Source: Musa acuminata AAA Group
Taxonomy: Eukaryota > Streptophyta > Magnoliopsida > Zingiberales > Musaceae
Length of the DNA: 64,000 bases
Direction: 5' to 3'
Assembly: GCF_036884655.1 (NCBI RefSeq)
Contig: NC_088344.1
Location: 32,047,001 to 32,111,000, forward strand
A program made the translations under genes and the position numbers. Positions 1 through 13,499 of this stretch are shown one piece after another. The notes beneath the pieces are model-generated. The model saw only the letters and a program-made list of their open reading frames with translations, was not told the DNA's origin and did not search any database. Numbering within the stretch: the stretch's first letter is position 1; each line of letters opens with the position of its first letter.

Positions 1-3000
1 GCATGTTATAATGTATGCATAAAATTATACATTATATGTTATCGTAATATATATGTATACTCTCATACAGCATATCATAATATATGTGTATACTCCCATA
101 CTACACATCATAGCATATACATATATTACATATCATAATATATTCGTTTACTCCTACACCACATGCACTTTCATTTCACTTTGTTCGTCATTATATATGT
201 ATTCATACATAACATTTTTCTTGCAAATCATATATTTTTATACTTATAAAATATATGCATTCATATTTAGCTCATGTCTAGCTCATGAGAATCAAATCAT
301 TCGAAATATATTTTTAAAAATATATTATGAATACAATAATTTATATGATAATTATTTTATAATATTAAATTTATACTTACCTAATTGAACTCAAAAATAA
401 AAATATCAATAAAAAATTATATTCCTTAATAATTGAGTATACTAGGGAGCGATACACCTATCAAATTAGAAGCATAGAGTTATGAAATATCTTAATTAAG
501 AATACTACATCTTTAATTATTAATTTAAAATAATTTATTATAATAATTCATAGAAAAGTGGATAAAATCTCTCATAAAATAATCTATACTTAACCCAAAA
601 TTTATCCAAATTTCATCATTATTTTTTTAATAATTCACTCTATAATCAAATAAACTAGTTAGTATCAATCAAACTACTATATAATTTTATAAAGAAATTT
701 TATTTCATAATTTTGGCTAACCAAATGATCCTAAATTATCTTTAAAATTTAAAAAAATTAAAGATATATAAAACTAAATATACATCAAATTTTAACTTAA
801 AATGAAATCATTCCAAGGCTAAACTACCATTCTAATTCAACTACCAATATATATTCTATTATGCTCAACTAGGTTAAGACTATCTGAATTTATAAACCTT
901 ATATTTTGATGCACATAAATGATATTCACTCAACTCCAATCTCACATAACCCTAAGGTAACATTTTAAAATATATCAAAAAGACAAAGCCTAATAATATA
1001 TCTAAGTAGGTCAATTTAGCTTGAATAGAATCCCTTTTTGAAAAATAGAAGATTTTAAGTAACTCAAATCGGGATAGTAATAACTTTATGCACTAATCTA
1101 AGATCATAAGAGATCCATACAAACCAAAAATCAAAGATAAATTCAAAGTTTAGGTTACTCAAAATCAGTTGAAAAAATTAGCTTGTAAACTATAAAATTG
1201 AAACCCTAGGTATAGTAATAGAAGAATTAGATTTTTATATCTTAATTTTTTTTAGAGCCGAAGTTTCCTAGCTCCCATGAGTAAAATTAAAAGAATGACT
1301 AAAGAAAGAGAAAAAGGATCATGGGCTATCAGGTTAGTAAAAAGGATGATACCAAAATAAGATGGAGGTACTTAAAAGGTTACCTTGAGGTCCAAGATTT
1401 AATCTCATTTGACATTATGTTAAATCTATGAGATGTTTAATGCTGTTTTCCTACTGAAAACCAATTATTTCTTTAGGATTCATATTGATTCTTTAATGTA
1501 GCAATGCAACGAAAGCAACAAAAACAGTATGACCTTATCCTTACATTATGAACTACTGTAATTATTCCGCACCAAGCAGTGACAATTGATCTGAACATAA
1601 ATGACAATCTATCAGTCTAAGTAGATTGTGACTGCACAGGAAGTTATCTAGAATGAGAGATAAAAAATTGCTGAAGTGTCTCGTAAGTAAATCCACAGAT
1701 AGGGATAGCTATATGTCACAGTCTTACCTACTCTTCATGACCATTCTAATATGGTTTGGACACAGTTCCCATCTCATTCTCACTTTGTTCTGCCCTCCTC
1801 ATTTCCCAAGCAGCAATCTAGCTATTGCAAAAAGGTATAGGCTTCTGTAAGAGTAGTAATTCTAAGCAGCTACCTGCAGAAGCCTGTCATGCCTGCATCA
1901 GATTCGCCGACATGTTGTAAACTGTGGTTTACACTTTTTTGACACAAAATAATGATAAGATATTATCAATATAGACCATTTAATTTTGTCTTGATGATAG
2001 TTCAGGAGTAGGTTCTCTAGAAGATGGCCTCAAAATGACTTGGTCACTGAACAAATCAAAGGTTGACATGGCTCCAACAAGTGGTAGTGTGCACATCCTT
2101 CTAACATGCAGATTGATGGGCATGGACACTTTGAAATGGTGTCTTTAGATGCATGCATGATCTTGAACAACTTTGAACAATTACATCACAGATGATCCAC
2201 CTTGAAATGGGTCGATGAGGAGTAGTTTTCGGGTCAACTTATAATACTTCTCAATTCGACACCACAGTCGGCAAAGATTCATGAAAAATAGTTCTTGATC
2301 AATCATTCTACTATTTCTTCTGTCAAGACTTTTCTTCTGATAATGAGGCAAAAGTGACTGAAACTTCCATTTGGTTTCCAAGAGAACTGCTCTCTAGTCT
2401 TCGCAGACATTATAGAATACATATTTTTCTCCTCATAAGTCAATTTCTTATTCGGGCTTGGCATTAATGTGCATCAAAGTAATTATTATCAGAAAGATTC
2501 ACAAATCTATGTTCTGACTACTTCTGATGCTAAACGATTAAGGATTTTGCATAGGTCTAAATTATACAAGCACAAATGATTATGAGACTTGCTTCTGTAT
2601 CTTTTTTCGTTTTACCATATCATAATGACATCCATTTTCTGAATAACTAAAGTGTAACCAAATGCTTAATCAAGAAGATTCTTAGTAATTAGTCCAACAT
2701 GAGCATGTAGATTGTCATAATTACAACCAGTAATAAAGTGATGCAAATTTAAAATTGTCTGATGCTTTCTCTTGATGTTGATTTCATGCAGACAAACAAT
2801 ATATTGTCTTTAAAACATCTTCACCATTGAAGTAGCACTCAATGGATGAAGATCTGTATGAAGTATGATTGCACTTGTAGTGATGAGTCTTTGCTGCAAT
2901 CTAGTTTTCAGATTTGGACATAGGACTAGTTATAACTTGTTTCTTGCATTGTACCACCAATAACTTCCTGAAGTTGAATTAAGGAAAAAAAAAACACAAT

Positions 3001-4950
3001 TAACTTGTTCTTCTTAGAAGATTTGTATGATTCGGTAATGGTATAAAAAATTTCTAGTTTTTGGATGTTAGGTTTAACAAGCTCTTAGTCGAATTAAAGA
3101 AGATAATGAAGATGACACCTTGGTGGATTTTATAGTTGAAGTGTTTGACAAGCAAGTATGAAAGAACAATTACTATTTGTGCTATATAATATGATCAGCC
3201 AACAACTGGAATTCATTAGAACATCAGATCACATAAGAAAAAGCAAGAGAACATGAGAGTATCTAATATTGTTGACATATTCCACATACAATTAGTGTGA
3301 AACCTAAAGTTGAGTCCATCTTTATACATATAAATGCATACATGAATTTTATGTTGAATTATAAGGCATATTGTGTATAATCTATCTTTATTTATGACAA
3401 AAGCACCATAAAAATTTTCTTCTGATCTTACTTTTTAATCTTTTTGATTCTGATATGAGATGAGTTGTCAAAACAACTTTCAGAATTGGTTATCATGGTG
3501 TTCATTTCATCCCTAAGCAGCTTAAAGATAAGATGTGGAAAACATGATTGAACTTAATATGAAAACGTGAGACAACTTTAAGAAATGAGAAATGAGGTTG
3601 AAAACATGATGGAATTATGTCTCCAACAAATTATGCAAGCATAAACCCTTAAGGTAACATAAAAACATTAGAATGTTGTCGATTGCTTGATGCAACAAAT
3701 GCATGAATTTGGACATCACACTGATATATAGATCAAGAAACTAGGAGAAAAATTCATGATCAATGATGGTTTGAATGATTGCATGTTCAAGATTACCCTA
3801 ATATTCACATGCAAAAACCTCTTCTTCACTGAAATATGCAACCTACCTACTCCGGAAAATGATTTTGTTTTTGCCCATGACTGTGAAACTGATCTAGAGA
3901 GATAGATGCACATCAAGCACCTCAATCAAGCTTAACATATCATAAAACCCTTTTAGGTATGCAAATGAGAAAGACACAACTATATACATTGAGAGACCAC
4001 CTACATATCTCAGTAGAATGGCTCAAAAAGGTCATGAAGTACTTGATAAGTAACAGCAGAAAGGGATTTGTGATAGCACTGACATATTGGCAAAGTGTAT
4101 CAATCACTACATTGCTGCTAAAATCTTTACATATTTAAAGCTATCTGAGGAGCAAGATTGTTTTGTCTCATCTCACACACAGATTCAAGACAAAACATCT
4201 TACTATGGTACTTATCAACATCAAGTAACTCATTTCAGAAACCCTAGTTCAGTCACATTGATCAAGATTACAAAATCCAGGATGTTGTTGCTCTGATGAA
4301 ACAAACCAAGGATGTAAACTATGGACAATAGCAATCAGCAATATTGGGAGATGCTCCCACATATCTTAGGCAACACATACAGATTAACACCTGCAAATGC
4401 AACATCAATATGACATAATAACTAGTCACCTTTACCAATAGATTAACATTGTAAATTTAGTATGAAGCACATACATGCAAAAAACCAAGCATACTAGAGT
4501 TTTTTTTGAAGCAATATAAACCTTACTTTTACCTCAAAATAAAAGAAAAAACATAAGGAAAGAAACCTATCTTTTTTTATGCAACAATTCATGTACATAA
4601 AGAGAATATATTTGTAGCCTGTCGACAAAAGCACAAAAGCATTCAATTATCAGTGTCTCCTCAGAGAGTATGTCAGACTAATGTGCAGCTAAATGCATAC
4701 TAATAAAAGAACTTGCTCTACCTAACTTAGTTCTCATGGGAATTAACTCCACAAACCCAAACAAAATCTGTAATATTATTGCCTTCAACTATCCATGTCT
4801 CGTTGTCCCTCAGAAATAACTATCAATGTCTTATAACGCCACCACAATATCAAATTCCGATTCACGTACAAAGACACAACAAAAGGAACAAAATAGGGAC
4901 AATTATTGACCACGAAAAAGAACGTTGGATATGATATAATACACCCGATG
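1..4950. other. AT-rich intergenic region, no gene recognised
   Basis: Nearly 5 kb of AT-rich DNA. The first 300 bases are an imperfect low-complexity run of ATAT/GTAT and CATA words, and the open frame there (53-388) is only a by-product of that composition. Other frames of 60-70 codons in this stretch show no domain, no sensible codon use and no splice-linked partner. I see no RNA gene and no clear transposon end. Confidence 0.6.
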
Positions 4951-4979
4951 GCTACCATGAGATCCTAAATTTGAGCGAT

Positions 4980-5700
4980 CCAAAGCAGGATACAGCTGCA
5001 TCTTCTTCATTCAAAGAGTAGTGGTGTGGTGATGGTGTCTTAGAAAACTGGGAGAGGGTTTGTGCGTGGGGAGACCCCAACCCGGCTCGCATGACCGACT
5101 GCTTCCCGGTCAAACGGGTGTCGTGACGTGGGGGTGGGGCCAGGGCTGGCGTGGAGCTGCACGAGGGGCTGGGGGCCAAGGAGCACGTGAGCCCCACCAC
5201 CACATGGCGTGTTGCTGACCACCTCCGTGGGGAAGGGGTTTTGGTCAGAATCTGACTGTGTCCGGGATACGTGATCTTGTCGGCTTGGTCTTTCGTCTTG
5301 GTTTGCCCTACTCCTACTCGGAGGACGGACGCCTCGTTTCCCAACTTTGTCCATCGATCACATCCGCGTATCCTAATGACTGACAACTGCGTTTCATCAA
5401 CGGTTTCCTTACAAGCTTTCATCAAAGAGGTTGTTGTTCCAGTTTTAGATCTTGTAGCTCCATAAGATGATGTCCATGCAGATTTGATTAGGCAATCTTT
5501 TGATCAACCACCTAAGATGGAAGACTGGAATCGACTTGAATCCCTTCTTTCCAGTGATCTTCGAAAGAAAAAACGAAAGTAATCTTCGAGCAAGCACCAT
5601 GCATGGGCTACGATGGTGTTCGTCGAGCTAACTTGGGTTCGAGTCTATATATCAAGGCATGGAAACAACTGTTAACCCCAACTTCTTTGATTTGCAAGTA
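4980..5700. promoter_or_regulatory. GC-rich patch with G-box, upstream of the NAC gene
   Basis: A GC-rich island (about 5040-5350) in AT-rich surroundings, 0.9-1.2 kb upstream of the NAC start codon. It contains a perfect CACGTG G-box at 5184-5189, a classic bZIP/bHLH binding word in plant promoters. A TATA-like CTATATAT lies at 5645-5652. Long frames on both strands here (for example 4952-5425, minus) are typical of GC-rich non-coding DNA and resemble no protein I know. Assigning this as the NAC promoter is inference from position. Confidence 0.35.
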
Positions 5701-6272
5701 TAAGAGTGAAGTTTTACTTAGAGATCGATAGAGAGAATGAAGAGTTCCAAGAAATAGAGCGTAGAGTGCTTAATTATTGATGGTCGAGGCATGGATAAAG
5801 AAGTAAAATTGCAGAGAGCATGCAAGAGGGGACAATTCGTCACCACCCATAGCTTTTTGTTTGGATGAGCATGCGGTTGGCTCTAATTAATTCATTCAGC
5901 AGCTTGTGAGTGAAGACCCTTAGTTGGTAAGAGCTTCACCAACACATTCCACCCCCCACCAAAAGACTTAAATCTTAGCCTTCTCGTCACAGTGTGGAGA
6001 AGACGACTCTTTGGCGCTTTTCCTCTGCAGGAGCTGCCGTGCGTTTCTCCTTGACCGGCATCTTCTTCATCTCCCACCTTTAGGTAGTAATTGCTGTTCG
6101 TTAAGCGCATAGCTCGTTTCCATCCTCCCTCTTCGTGGCTTCCTTCCCTTCGCTATGTATGTATGGGAGGAAACCATCATCGATCATCTAGCTTGAGTAT
6201 TAGAAGCATAACATCTTTGTGCTTTCCAGTGTGTTTAAGGGCTGAAGTGCCGTCTGCTGGAGGGAGATAGAC

Positions 6273-7993
6273 ATGGAAGGAGGAGCGGTCAAGGAGGAAG
6301 AACAGTTGCCTCCCGGCTTTAGGTTCCATCCCACTGATGAAGAGCTAATCACTCACTATCTCACCAACAAGATCACCGAGGCAGATTTCGGTGCAAGAGC
6401 CATCGCAGATGTCGATCTCAATAAGTGCGAACCATGGGATCTCCCAGGTAAAATCCAATTCTCAGTGAGTTCTAACATGCGCTCTTTTCTTACCGAAGTA
6501 AAAGGATGATCCTATAAGAGGAATGATCATGTGATTAGAATCACAAATAAGCAGATATGCTACAGTATTTCTGATTAGTAACTCATCGTGTCATCATACT
6601 CGACCTTCGATTTGACATACTTGGGTTTGCTAAAGTTCTACTTTGGGTTCTTTATGTATCAAGATCAAGTGCAACACGTCCAAGCCAAAAATTTGCCCAT
6701 CTTTCTGCATGAATTGCCTGTAAGAGGATAGTCTCCTCTTTTATCTTGCGATCTGCTGTACATATGTTGGAAAGGGAGGGATGTGCAACCTTTATTTACC
6801 CTAACAGGTCAAGGATATCTTATGTTCTTAGAAGTTGATAGCAAGCTAAGAATGAGTAGGTTTCTCTTTTCTTTCTTCCGTCTTCTAGTTATAGCCTTGA
6901 GATGCAGTTGATGAGTATAGACACAGCAATTAACCCTCCAAGCCTGTCAACAGGGAAAGCCAAGATGGGAGAGAAGGAATGGTATTTCTTCAGCTTGCGC
7001 GACCGGAAATACCCGACCGGAGTCCGAACCAATCGAGCCACCAACGCCGGCTACTGGAAGACAACCGGGAAGGACAAGGAGATCTTCAACAGCGACACGT
7101 CGGAGCTGGTGGGGATGAAGAAGACACTGGTCTTCTACAAAGGCAGGGCTCCGAGAGGGGAGAAGACCAACTGGGTTATGCATGAGTACCGCCTTCATTC
7201 TAAATCTGCCTTAAGAGGCAACAAGGTAACACTATCAACTATCATATGCATGTTTCGATTAGGGTTTGCCGAATGTTACACTGTATTATTTCTTTGGATG
7301 ATTCTTACTTCGGATCCTATAAATAACTGTTACTGCAACAAGATGAAGATTGTTTATGCTGTCATATCAAGCGAACAAGGAAGTCTCATAATAATATCCA
7401 AGCCAGAAGTTGCAACAGTTTGATCTTCGTTAGATGCAGCATTTGCATCATGCAACGTGATCACGCATCTGTTGCCCTTCGTGTGACAGGATGAATGGGT
7501 CGTGTGCCGTGTCTTCATGAAGAGTTCCGGCGGGAAGAAGTGTGCCACGCACCAGCCGCGGCTCAACCCCTACCACGTCCCCATGATACCTTCTCTGGTC
7601 CAGAACGATCCGTTCCACTTCGGCGCAGCTCGGAGCTATCTCTCCAACGCCGAGTTGATGGAGCTCTCGAGGTTCTCCAGAGGCGCCCATGGATTCAACC
7701 TGCCAATCCAGCCGCAGTTCAACCTTCCCGGAGGAGCCTTCACTCTTGCCGGTCTGAACCTAAACCTCGGAGCTCCTACGCCGCCGCCACTGCAAACAGC
7801 TCTGCGGACGATGACAGTCCCTCTAACGCAGCCGCTGGGGGTGGCTGAGCCGCCTTCCTCGGAGCTGGCCAACGGGGTTATCGGAGCCATGGGTGAAGGG
7901 TTTAGCACCGATCTAAACTCCACGATCGCCGGCACGAGATACCACAATGTGGACTCTTGCATGGAGCTCGAAGGCTACTGGCCTGCGTACTGA
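6273..7993 (+). CDS. NAC-domain transcription factor (CUC/ANAC100-like group)
   Basis: Plant-specific transcription factor expected to bind CACG-type NAC sites in the nucleus as a dimer. My model has three exons, 6273-6447, 6954-7225 and 7490-7993, with GT-AG introns of 506 and 264 bp. They join in frame to 316 aa. The N-terminal half holds NAC subdomains A to E in order: [14 protein letters not shown] (residues 12-25), the [11 protein letters not shown] block ending exon 1, [15 protein letters not shown] and [12 protein letters not shown] in exon 2, then [18 protein letters not shown], and DEWVVCRVF at the start of exon 3. Introns split the domain at the positions usual for NAC genes. The C-terminal half is a variable, proline- and leucine-rich region, probably the activation domain. 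I see no miR164 target site in exon 3, unlike CUC1/2 and NAC1. Family assignment is secure; the exact orthologue is not. Confidence 0.93.
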
Positions 7994-8003
7994 AGGAGAG
8001 GGA

Positions 8004-8110
8004 TGCTGCTGCTGCTGCTGCTGCTGCTGGACTTTAGATTTATTGCATTAGATGTACCCTTGCAGTTTCTTGTAAGCTTTCATGTTCTTCTTCTTCTTCT
8101 TCGCTTTTCC
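8004..8110. repeat. CTG and CTT microsatellites in the NAC 3' UTR
   Basis: A (CTG)n run of about eight units lies at 8004-8029, only about 10 bases after the NAC stop codon, and a (TTC)n run at about 8084-8103. Both are probably transcribed in the 3' UTR. Confidence 0.75.
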
Positions 8111-9202
8111 AAATGGTAGTTTGGAGAAACTCGATGGATTTAGTTTCTTGTCTTAGTGCAACTCCTTACTGTAAGCAAATGGATTTTTACTTGTGTGTGA
8201 AGATACACAGGAACGCATAGGCAGACAGTGGACAAGAATGGGTCAAATTAGAGGGGGAGTAGTGCTGCTGATTTCATGGGAACATGCAGCAAGCTTCCTT
8301 GAATTAGATGTCAAGTGAACCCTAGCTAACAGTACATTAGGGTAACATGCTTGTAGTACTGCTGATATTGCAGTTTCAGTCTTTCCTTTCTTTTTCCTTT
8401 TAATTATTCTGGTGCAGGAAAAGGAGGGTAGGCGCCACATAAAATATTAGTAATATGATACAATGAGTACATGAAGAAAGACAGGGAAAGAAATGAAAAA
8501 GGAAGAAATCCAGGAGAGATCACAGAGTTTGCCTTCAACCTCAACATGCTGTGATGCAGAATAGTGGCATAGGAAACCCATGTGGCAGAATAGATAGCTG
8601 TATAGGTAGTGAAGACAATACTGAATTGATCAGTATTAATCTACCTCCTAATGAGAGTAATATTTTTCTTTTGTTGAGTAATCCAACAAAAGAAGTGTAA
8701 TTTCTAGCAGGTAGAGTGGTTAAATAGTTCCAAGAACAGAATTGTATGTATCAAATGACTGTTTTTTAACCTATTTTACTTAGCATTTAGTATTTATTGA
8801 TTTTTGTAGTAGTAGTAGTGAATATGCTTACATATTTGAGGATATGGGAGTGCAGATCCAATCAGGGACAATGAAATCCAAAATTAAATAGCTGAAACAT
8901 TTGGGCATATCAAGAGTTTGGATCATGTTAGAACATTTGACTACATTAACAAAAAATAAAGCTTTGACCCTAATTTAGCATGATTAGGGGTCTACATAAT
9001 TTGTAAACGTTCAGGAAATCCACAAAGAAGATTAAGGATGCCAAACAAGAGAAGCAGCTTCAGAACTTTGTAAGAAAATAAATTGTTTAAACTTACTATG
9101 AAAGAAAATGGTCCAAAACTTACCACCAAAAATAGATGGTTTGACAATTACTTGGAAAGAAAAAGCCAAAGTTAGATATCAAGTTAGGAGAGAAGGCGCT
9201 CT
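8110..9202. other. Intergenic region between the convergent NAC and eIF4A genes
   Basis: AT-rich spacer of about 1.1 kb holding the 3' ends of two convergent genes (NAC on plus, eIF4A on minus). No open frame with recognisable content and no repeat family that I recognise. Confidence 0.5.
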
Positions 9203-12200
9203 TTAGATAATATCAGCAACATTGGAAGGCAGCTCATTTATCACCACATTGTAGAACCTCTGGATATCAAGTAACATTCTGTCGTCATCACGAGTGACAA
9301 AGTTTATTGCAGTACCCTTCCTTCCAAACCGTCCACTTCGTCCGATTCGATGGAGATAGTTCTCGGGTTGGGTTGGTAAATCATAGTTTACCACGAGTGA
9401 GACTTGCTGGACATCGATACCACGAGCAAGAAGATCGGTGGTGATGAGAACACGAGAGGATCCAGAACGGAATTCACGCATTATAATGTCCCTAGTGTTC
9501 TGATCCATGTCACCATGAGTTGATGAGACCGTGTGATCCCTGCTTCTCATCTTGTCAGTGAGCCAATCTACCTTGCGCCGGGTATTAACAAAGATAACAC
9601 TTTGTGTGATGCCCACTGTTTCATAGATGTCACAAAGAGTATCAAGCTTCCACTCTTCCTTGTCGACGTTGACGTAGAACTGCATAATACCCTCTAGGGT
9701 AAGTTCATCTCTCTTCACAAGGATTCTAACTGGTTTGTTCATGAATTTTCTGGTTATCTCAAGGGCTTCAGGTGGCATGGTGGCAGAGAAGATGCCAACT
9801 TGAATTTTCTGAGGAAGTAGCTGGAAGATGTCATAAATCTGAAATAATACAACAATTGTTAAATTTATAGGCAAAAGTTACTTCAGACTCACGAGACTTA
9901 ATTGGATGAAAGGGAGACAAAAAGTTACAGGTGAACAAGCTAGAAAAGTGCATTTTAAGGCACATACTCAAGATCCACATGCACAAGCAATATGTGGGCC
10001 ATAGTTATTAGATTTTTAGCATCTTCACAACATTACCCAGCAGTTCTTTAGCAATGAAAAACAAGAAGCAAAGCACAATCAAATTGATAACTCCAAGGAA
10101 ATTGTATAATTTGCATGGACAGAGTAAAAAAAAGTCATTGTGATATAAGCAATCCCAAACTTTGTATCACATCAAAGAGCTAAGTAGACAGATAGTAGCA
10201 TGCAACAGGAAAAAAATTAATTCTCACATTAAAAGTCAAAGTAGATGATGAATAGTGTCTGTGGTAACAGAAGATTTGTATACTATAGCTCATTATGGGG
10301 TCTTCTTTTTCCTACTGGTAGTACAAACAACTGGATCAGAATAGAGACAGATTTTGGACTCATTTCATTGTAGCATGAATCAGGAACAAACAGTAACTAG
10401 ATAATTATACTTGTAACCTCACCATTAACATGAAAAAATCGTAATCCATTTTATCATATTGCAAATATCAACTGTATATGAGAGGATTAAGGCAAGATAT
10501 CTATGCCATGTAAACAACATCAGTCCGAATTCTCAAAAATTTAAAAATTCTGGTTTAGCCATTTCACAGACACTAAGTCGGCCTTTTTTCTTTTGTCAGA
10601 CATATGTTCAAAATACTGTGTATCAAGTAATGCTGGAAGTTTAAGAATCATTGTTCCAGACAGTTGTATTCTCAAATTTTAGCCTACAGGATGAAAATAA
10701 TTTTATGTTGGAATCATACTGCCAAATCCAAAATTCTTGCTGTTAATTTTATTTCTAGTTAAAAGATTATTGTTTCTAGGATTCTAAAGATGAGAACATG
10801 TAGCAAGATTCAATAACACAATGGACATCATTCGAGAAGTTGATGGCTTAGTAGGAAAATAAAATTTCAAGGCAATAATAGAAAATATCAGACAAAAGGG
10901 GGAAGATGGATAATTGGAAGACTGGGGGAAGATGTACAATGACACAATCTTATAATTACATCAGAGAAGGAGCTGCAATCTTATAATTGGAAGATTGGGG
11001 GAAGATGTACAATGATGCCCAAAGGCAAAATGGAGTAATTGATCCATACCACTAAATAAACAATAGCTGAAAAGAAATGATAATCTAAAAGTTAAAGAAT
11101 ATCAGACAAAAGGGGTCAGCTTTGCAGAAAAGCAAAAAACAAACACAAACAGCTTCAAGGCAATAAGAGTTAGTAAATTTGATATCAGCATACCAAAATA
11201 TATAACTGATCCAAAAACAATTAGATACTCTGTTAAGTTAATCAGAAGTTTAAGCTGATAAATTTGATGCTTCCCAAAATGAAGCACAAAATATCAAGAT
11301 GAAAACTTTTGATTTTGAGTTGTCAAATTATAATTTATTGCAAACAAGACACCACAAAATTCTAGGGCAGAAACTAGTATAAGATATGTTTAGGTTGGTT
11401 AACAGATAAATAGTTGGATTTGTAGCAGGAAGTCACTGACAGTGCTCAGTCCAACCCATGTGAGCCTGAAGCGCATTAATATAAAACGTAGTGATCCTGA
11501 GTAAGAACTCTAATCACAAATGAAACATGCAATTTCAAGTTTATGAAAAACACATTCATGCTTGCAATCATAATATATATAATATCACCAGAAAAATTTA
11601 TGATACAATAACAAAAAAGATCAAGATTTGCTTCATAACAAATATAATCAAGTTGTTAAATCAACGTGGGCAATGATCACGGAGGATACCTGGTCCTTGA
11701 AACCACGTGAGAGCATTTCATCCGCCTCATCCAACACAAACATTTTGATGTAGTCAGGTAGAAGGGACTGCCTCCTCAACATATCAAACACACGACCTGG
11801 AGTACCAACCACGACATGGACGCCACTTGAAAGAATTCGTTGATCCTCACGGACACTAGTTCCCCCAACACATGCATGAACCTTAACACCTAGATAGTCA
11901 CCGAGTGCCCGCATAACCTTCTCGATTTGTTGTGCTAGTTCTCTAGTAGGACCAAGAACCAAGGCCTGGCATTTAACCAAACCATAATCAAGCTGCTGCA
12001 GGACTCCAGAACAAAAAGTTGCAGTTTTTCCTGTCCCTGACTGTGCTTGCTGAATGACATCTAATCCCTTACAGAAAGGAACTATACCTCTTTGCTGAAT
12101 TGCAGAGGGTTTCTCAAAACCTATAAAGAACAATGTTCAAAGTCTGACCCCAAACAATAATTATAACATAACTGAGTAACTAGAAAATGTTGTCATGATT

Positions 12201-12487
12201 ACTTACCATATGCATAGATGCCTCTGAGAAGATTTTCCTGGAGCCCCATTTCATCGAAACTTTCATGAACCTCATCATACGAGGTAAAGAAATCTTGTCC
12301 GTCCGCATTAAGCCTGTATTAGCCATATGAAAGCAAACAACAAAATGTACAATGATCACTTATGGGAAAAACTATCAAATACAGAAAAATAGCAAGAGAG
12401 ACGGGTAAAGGTGGCGTACAGATCATTCATTTTAGCATCATATTGATGAGCATCAAATTGTGATCCTTCTGGTGCAAGTCCAGCCAT
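9203..12487 (-). CDS. Translation initiation factor eIF4A (DEAD-box RNA helicase)
   Basis: ATP-dependent RNA helicase of the cytosolic cap-binding complex eIF4F; it unwinds 5'UTR structure during start-codon scanning. Four coding exons on the minus strand, in transcript order 12487-12420, 12313-12207, 12120-11690 and 9838-9203, give exactly 413 aa, the standard plant eIF4A length. The protein starts [20 protein letters not shown]. Motifs: Q motif ([11 protein letters not shown], about 60-70), Walker A AQSGTGKT (84-91), [12 protein letters not shown] at 189-192, SAT at 220-222, then ARGIDVQQ and [13 protein letters not shown] near the C-terminus. One position in motif Ia reads LVLGPTREL where most plant copies I know have Ala for Gly. 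The third coding intron is long (about 1.85 kb). A 5'UTR intron ends two bases before the ATG. No break is visible, so this looks functional. Confidence 0.97.
10888..11118. repeat. Short direct repeats inside the long eIF4A intron
   Basis: The word ATTGGAAGAnTGGGGGAAGA followed by TGTACAATGA occurs at about 10913-10942 and again at 10986-11015. A second word, ATATCAGACAAAAGGGG, occurs near 10886 and 11099. This is local duplication within the 1.85-kb intron, with no coding content. Confidence 0.6.
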
Positions 12488-12489
12488 AT

Positions 12490-13147
12490 CTGCAAAAAAG
12501 GGAACAAAAATATAGTACAAACTCGTGACCAAAGTGGAGATTAGACTATCACACTATTCATAAATTAATGAAAGAAACTACCAAGTTGGCTGTATCTAAT
12601 AACATATAAGACAACAAAAAGAAATAAGAATGAAACGGAACACAATAATGAAAAGACAGATCCATGTATTGACTTTTTTCATTAGGATTACTTGTCGCTT
12701 GGACAAATACGGGAATATTATGGATGAAAGGCAAAGAAGTACCAAAGTTCATACAACAAAAAGTAGTAGAATAAAGGACCCAAAAAAATCGTATGGATAA
12801 GTGTGACAAACTATGAATAAATCCCAAAGGTCATGGAGGGAAAGACTAATCTCACAAATTAGGCTGTAAGGAAAAATTCAAGACTTTGACTTAAAAACAA
12901 AGAATTTGGGTTATGACAACCAAAACTAAGAACAAAACAAATCCCAAAAAAAATCAAGAAAACAGTATTGTTGCAGTTTCACCTGTCATTTGAGAATATA
13001 AAAAGCAATATATAACACATTTCACCTAAATCAACAACTAAATCCAAAAAGACCAGGAAAGACAACACGATGTCGGGAAGTAAAACACATTTCAAATGGA
13101 ACAGTACAAGACAGACATCAACAAACACGTTGAAAGATCGAATTCAC
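12490..13147 (-). other. 5'UTR intron of eIF4A
   Basis: Read on minus, a CAG|GTGAAT donor at 13148/13147 pairs with a polypyrimidine tract and TTTTTTGCAG acceptor at 12493-12490, two bases before the ATG. Leader introns are common in plant translation-factor genes and often raise expression. The intron is 658 bp. No transcript was available to confirm it. Confidence 0.7.
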
Positions 13148-13400
13148 CTGCTCGCAGGATGGAGAAAGCGACGAGAACGAAACGGGGCCTCGGTAGATGA
13201 ACCCGAGATTGAGCTCGGATTCACCGGCGACAGCCCACTCGCTACTCTCGCTTTATGCGCGAGTGGTAATCTCCATATCGAAAAAGGAGACGAATCGGCG
13301 GGTTTTTTTAGGGTATTCCTTCGGACCAAGAGCAATCCGGCCGGATTAATTCGGCTCAGTCGGGCCCAAAATGGGCGGGCCGTATCGAATTCGGCTTGAC
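13148..13400 (-). promoter_or_regulatory. eIF4A leader exon and proximal promoter
   Basis: GC-rich block upstream of the 5'UTR intron. The region 13361-13382 holds closely spaced GGGCCC and GGGC words that resemble the TGGGCC/GCCCA site-II elements of plant growth and translation genes. The transcription start cannot be fixed from sequence. Frames on both strands (13070-13399 plus, 13144-13449 minus) are composition artefacts. Confidence 0.5.
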
Positions 13401-13499
13401 CGAGTCGAATCGGCCTGTTCGAGATTGCCAAGGGTTTCTTTGGAACCAAGAGCGATCGGCCCGGCCGAACCGGAGTCCGGTTTTTTCCGGCCTATGTGA

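Noticed and set aside
4952..5465. 157-codon minus frame and overlapping frames in the GC-rich patch
   Set aside because: Overlapping frames on both strands with no domain and Pro/Ser/Arg-rich composition; better explained as GC-rich promoter DNA.
7490..7993. miR164 target site in the NAC gene
   Set aside because: I looked for the conserved complementary stretch in exon 3 and found nothing close.
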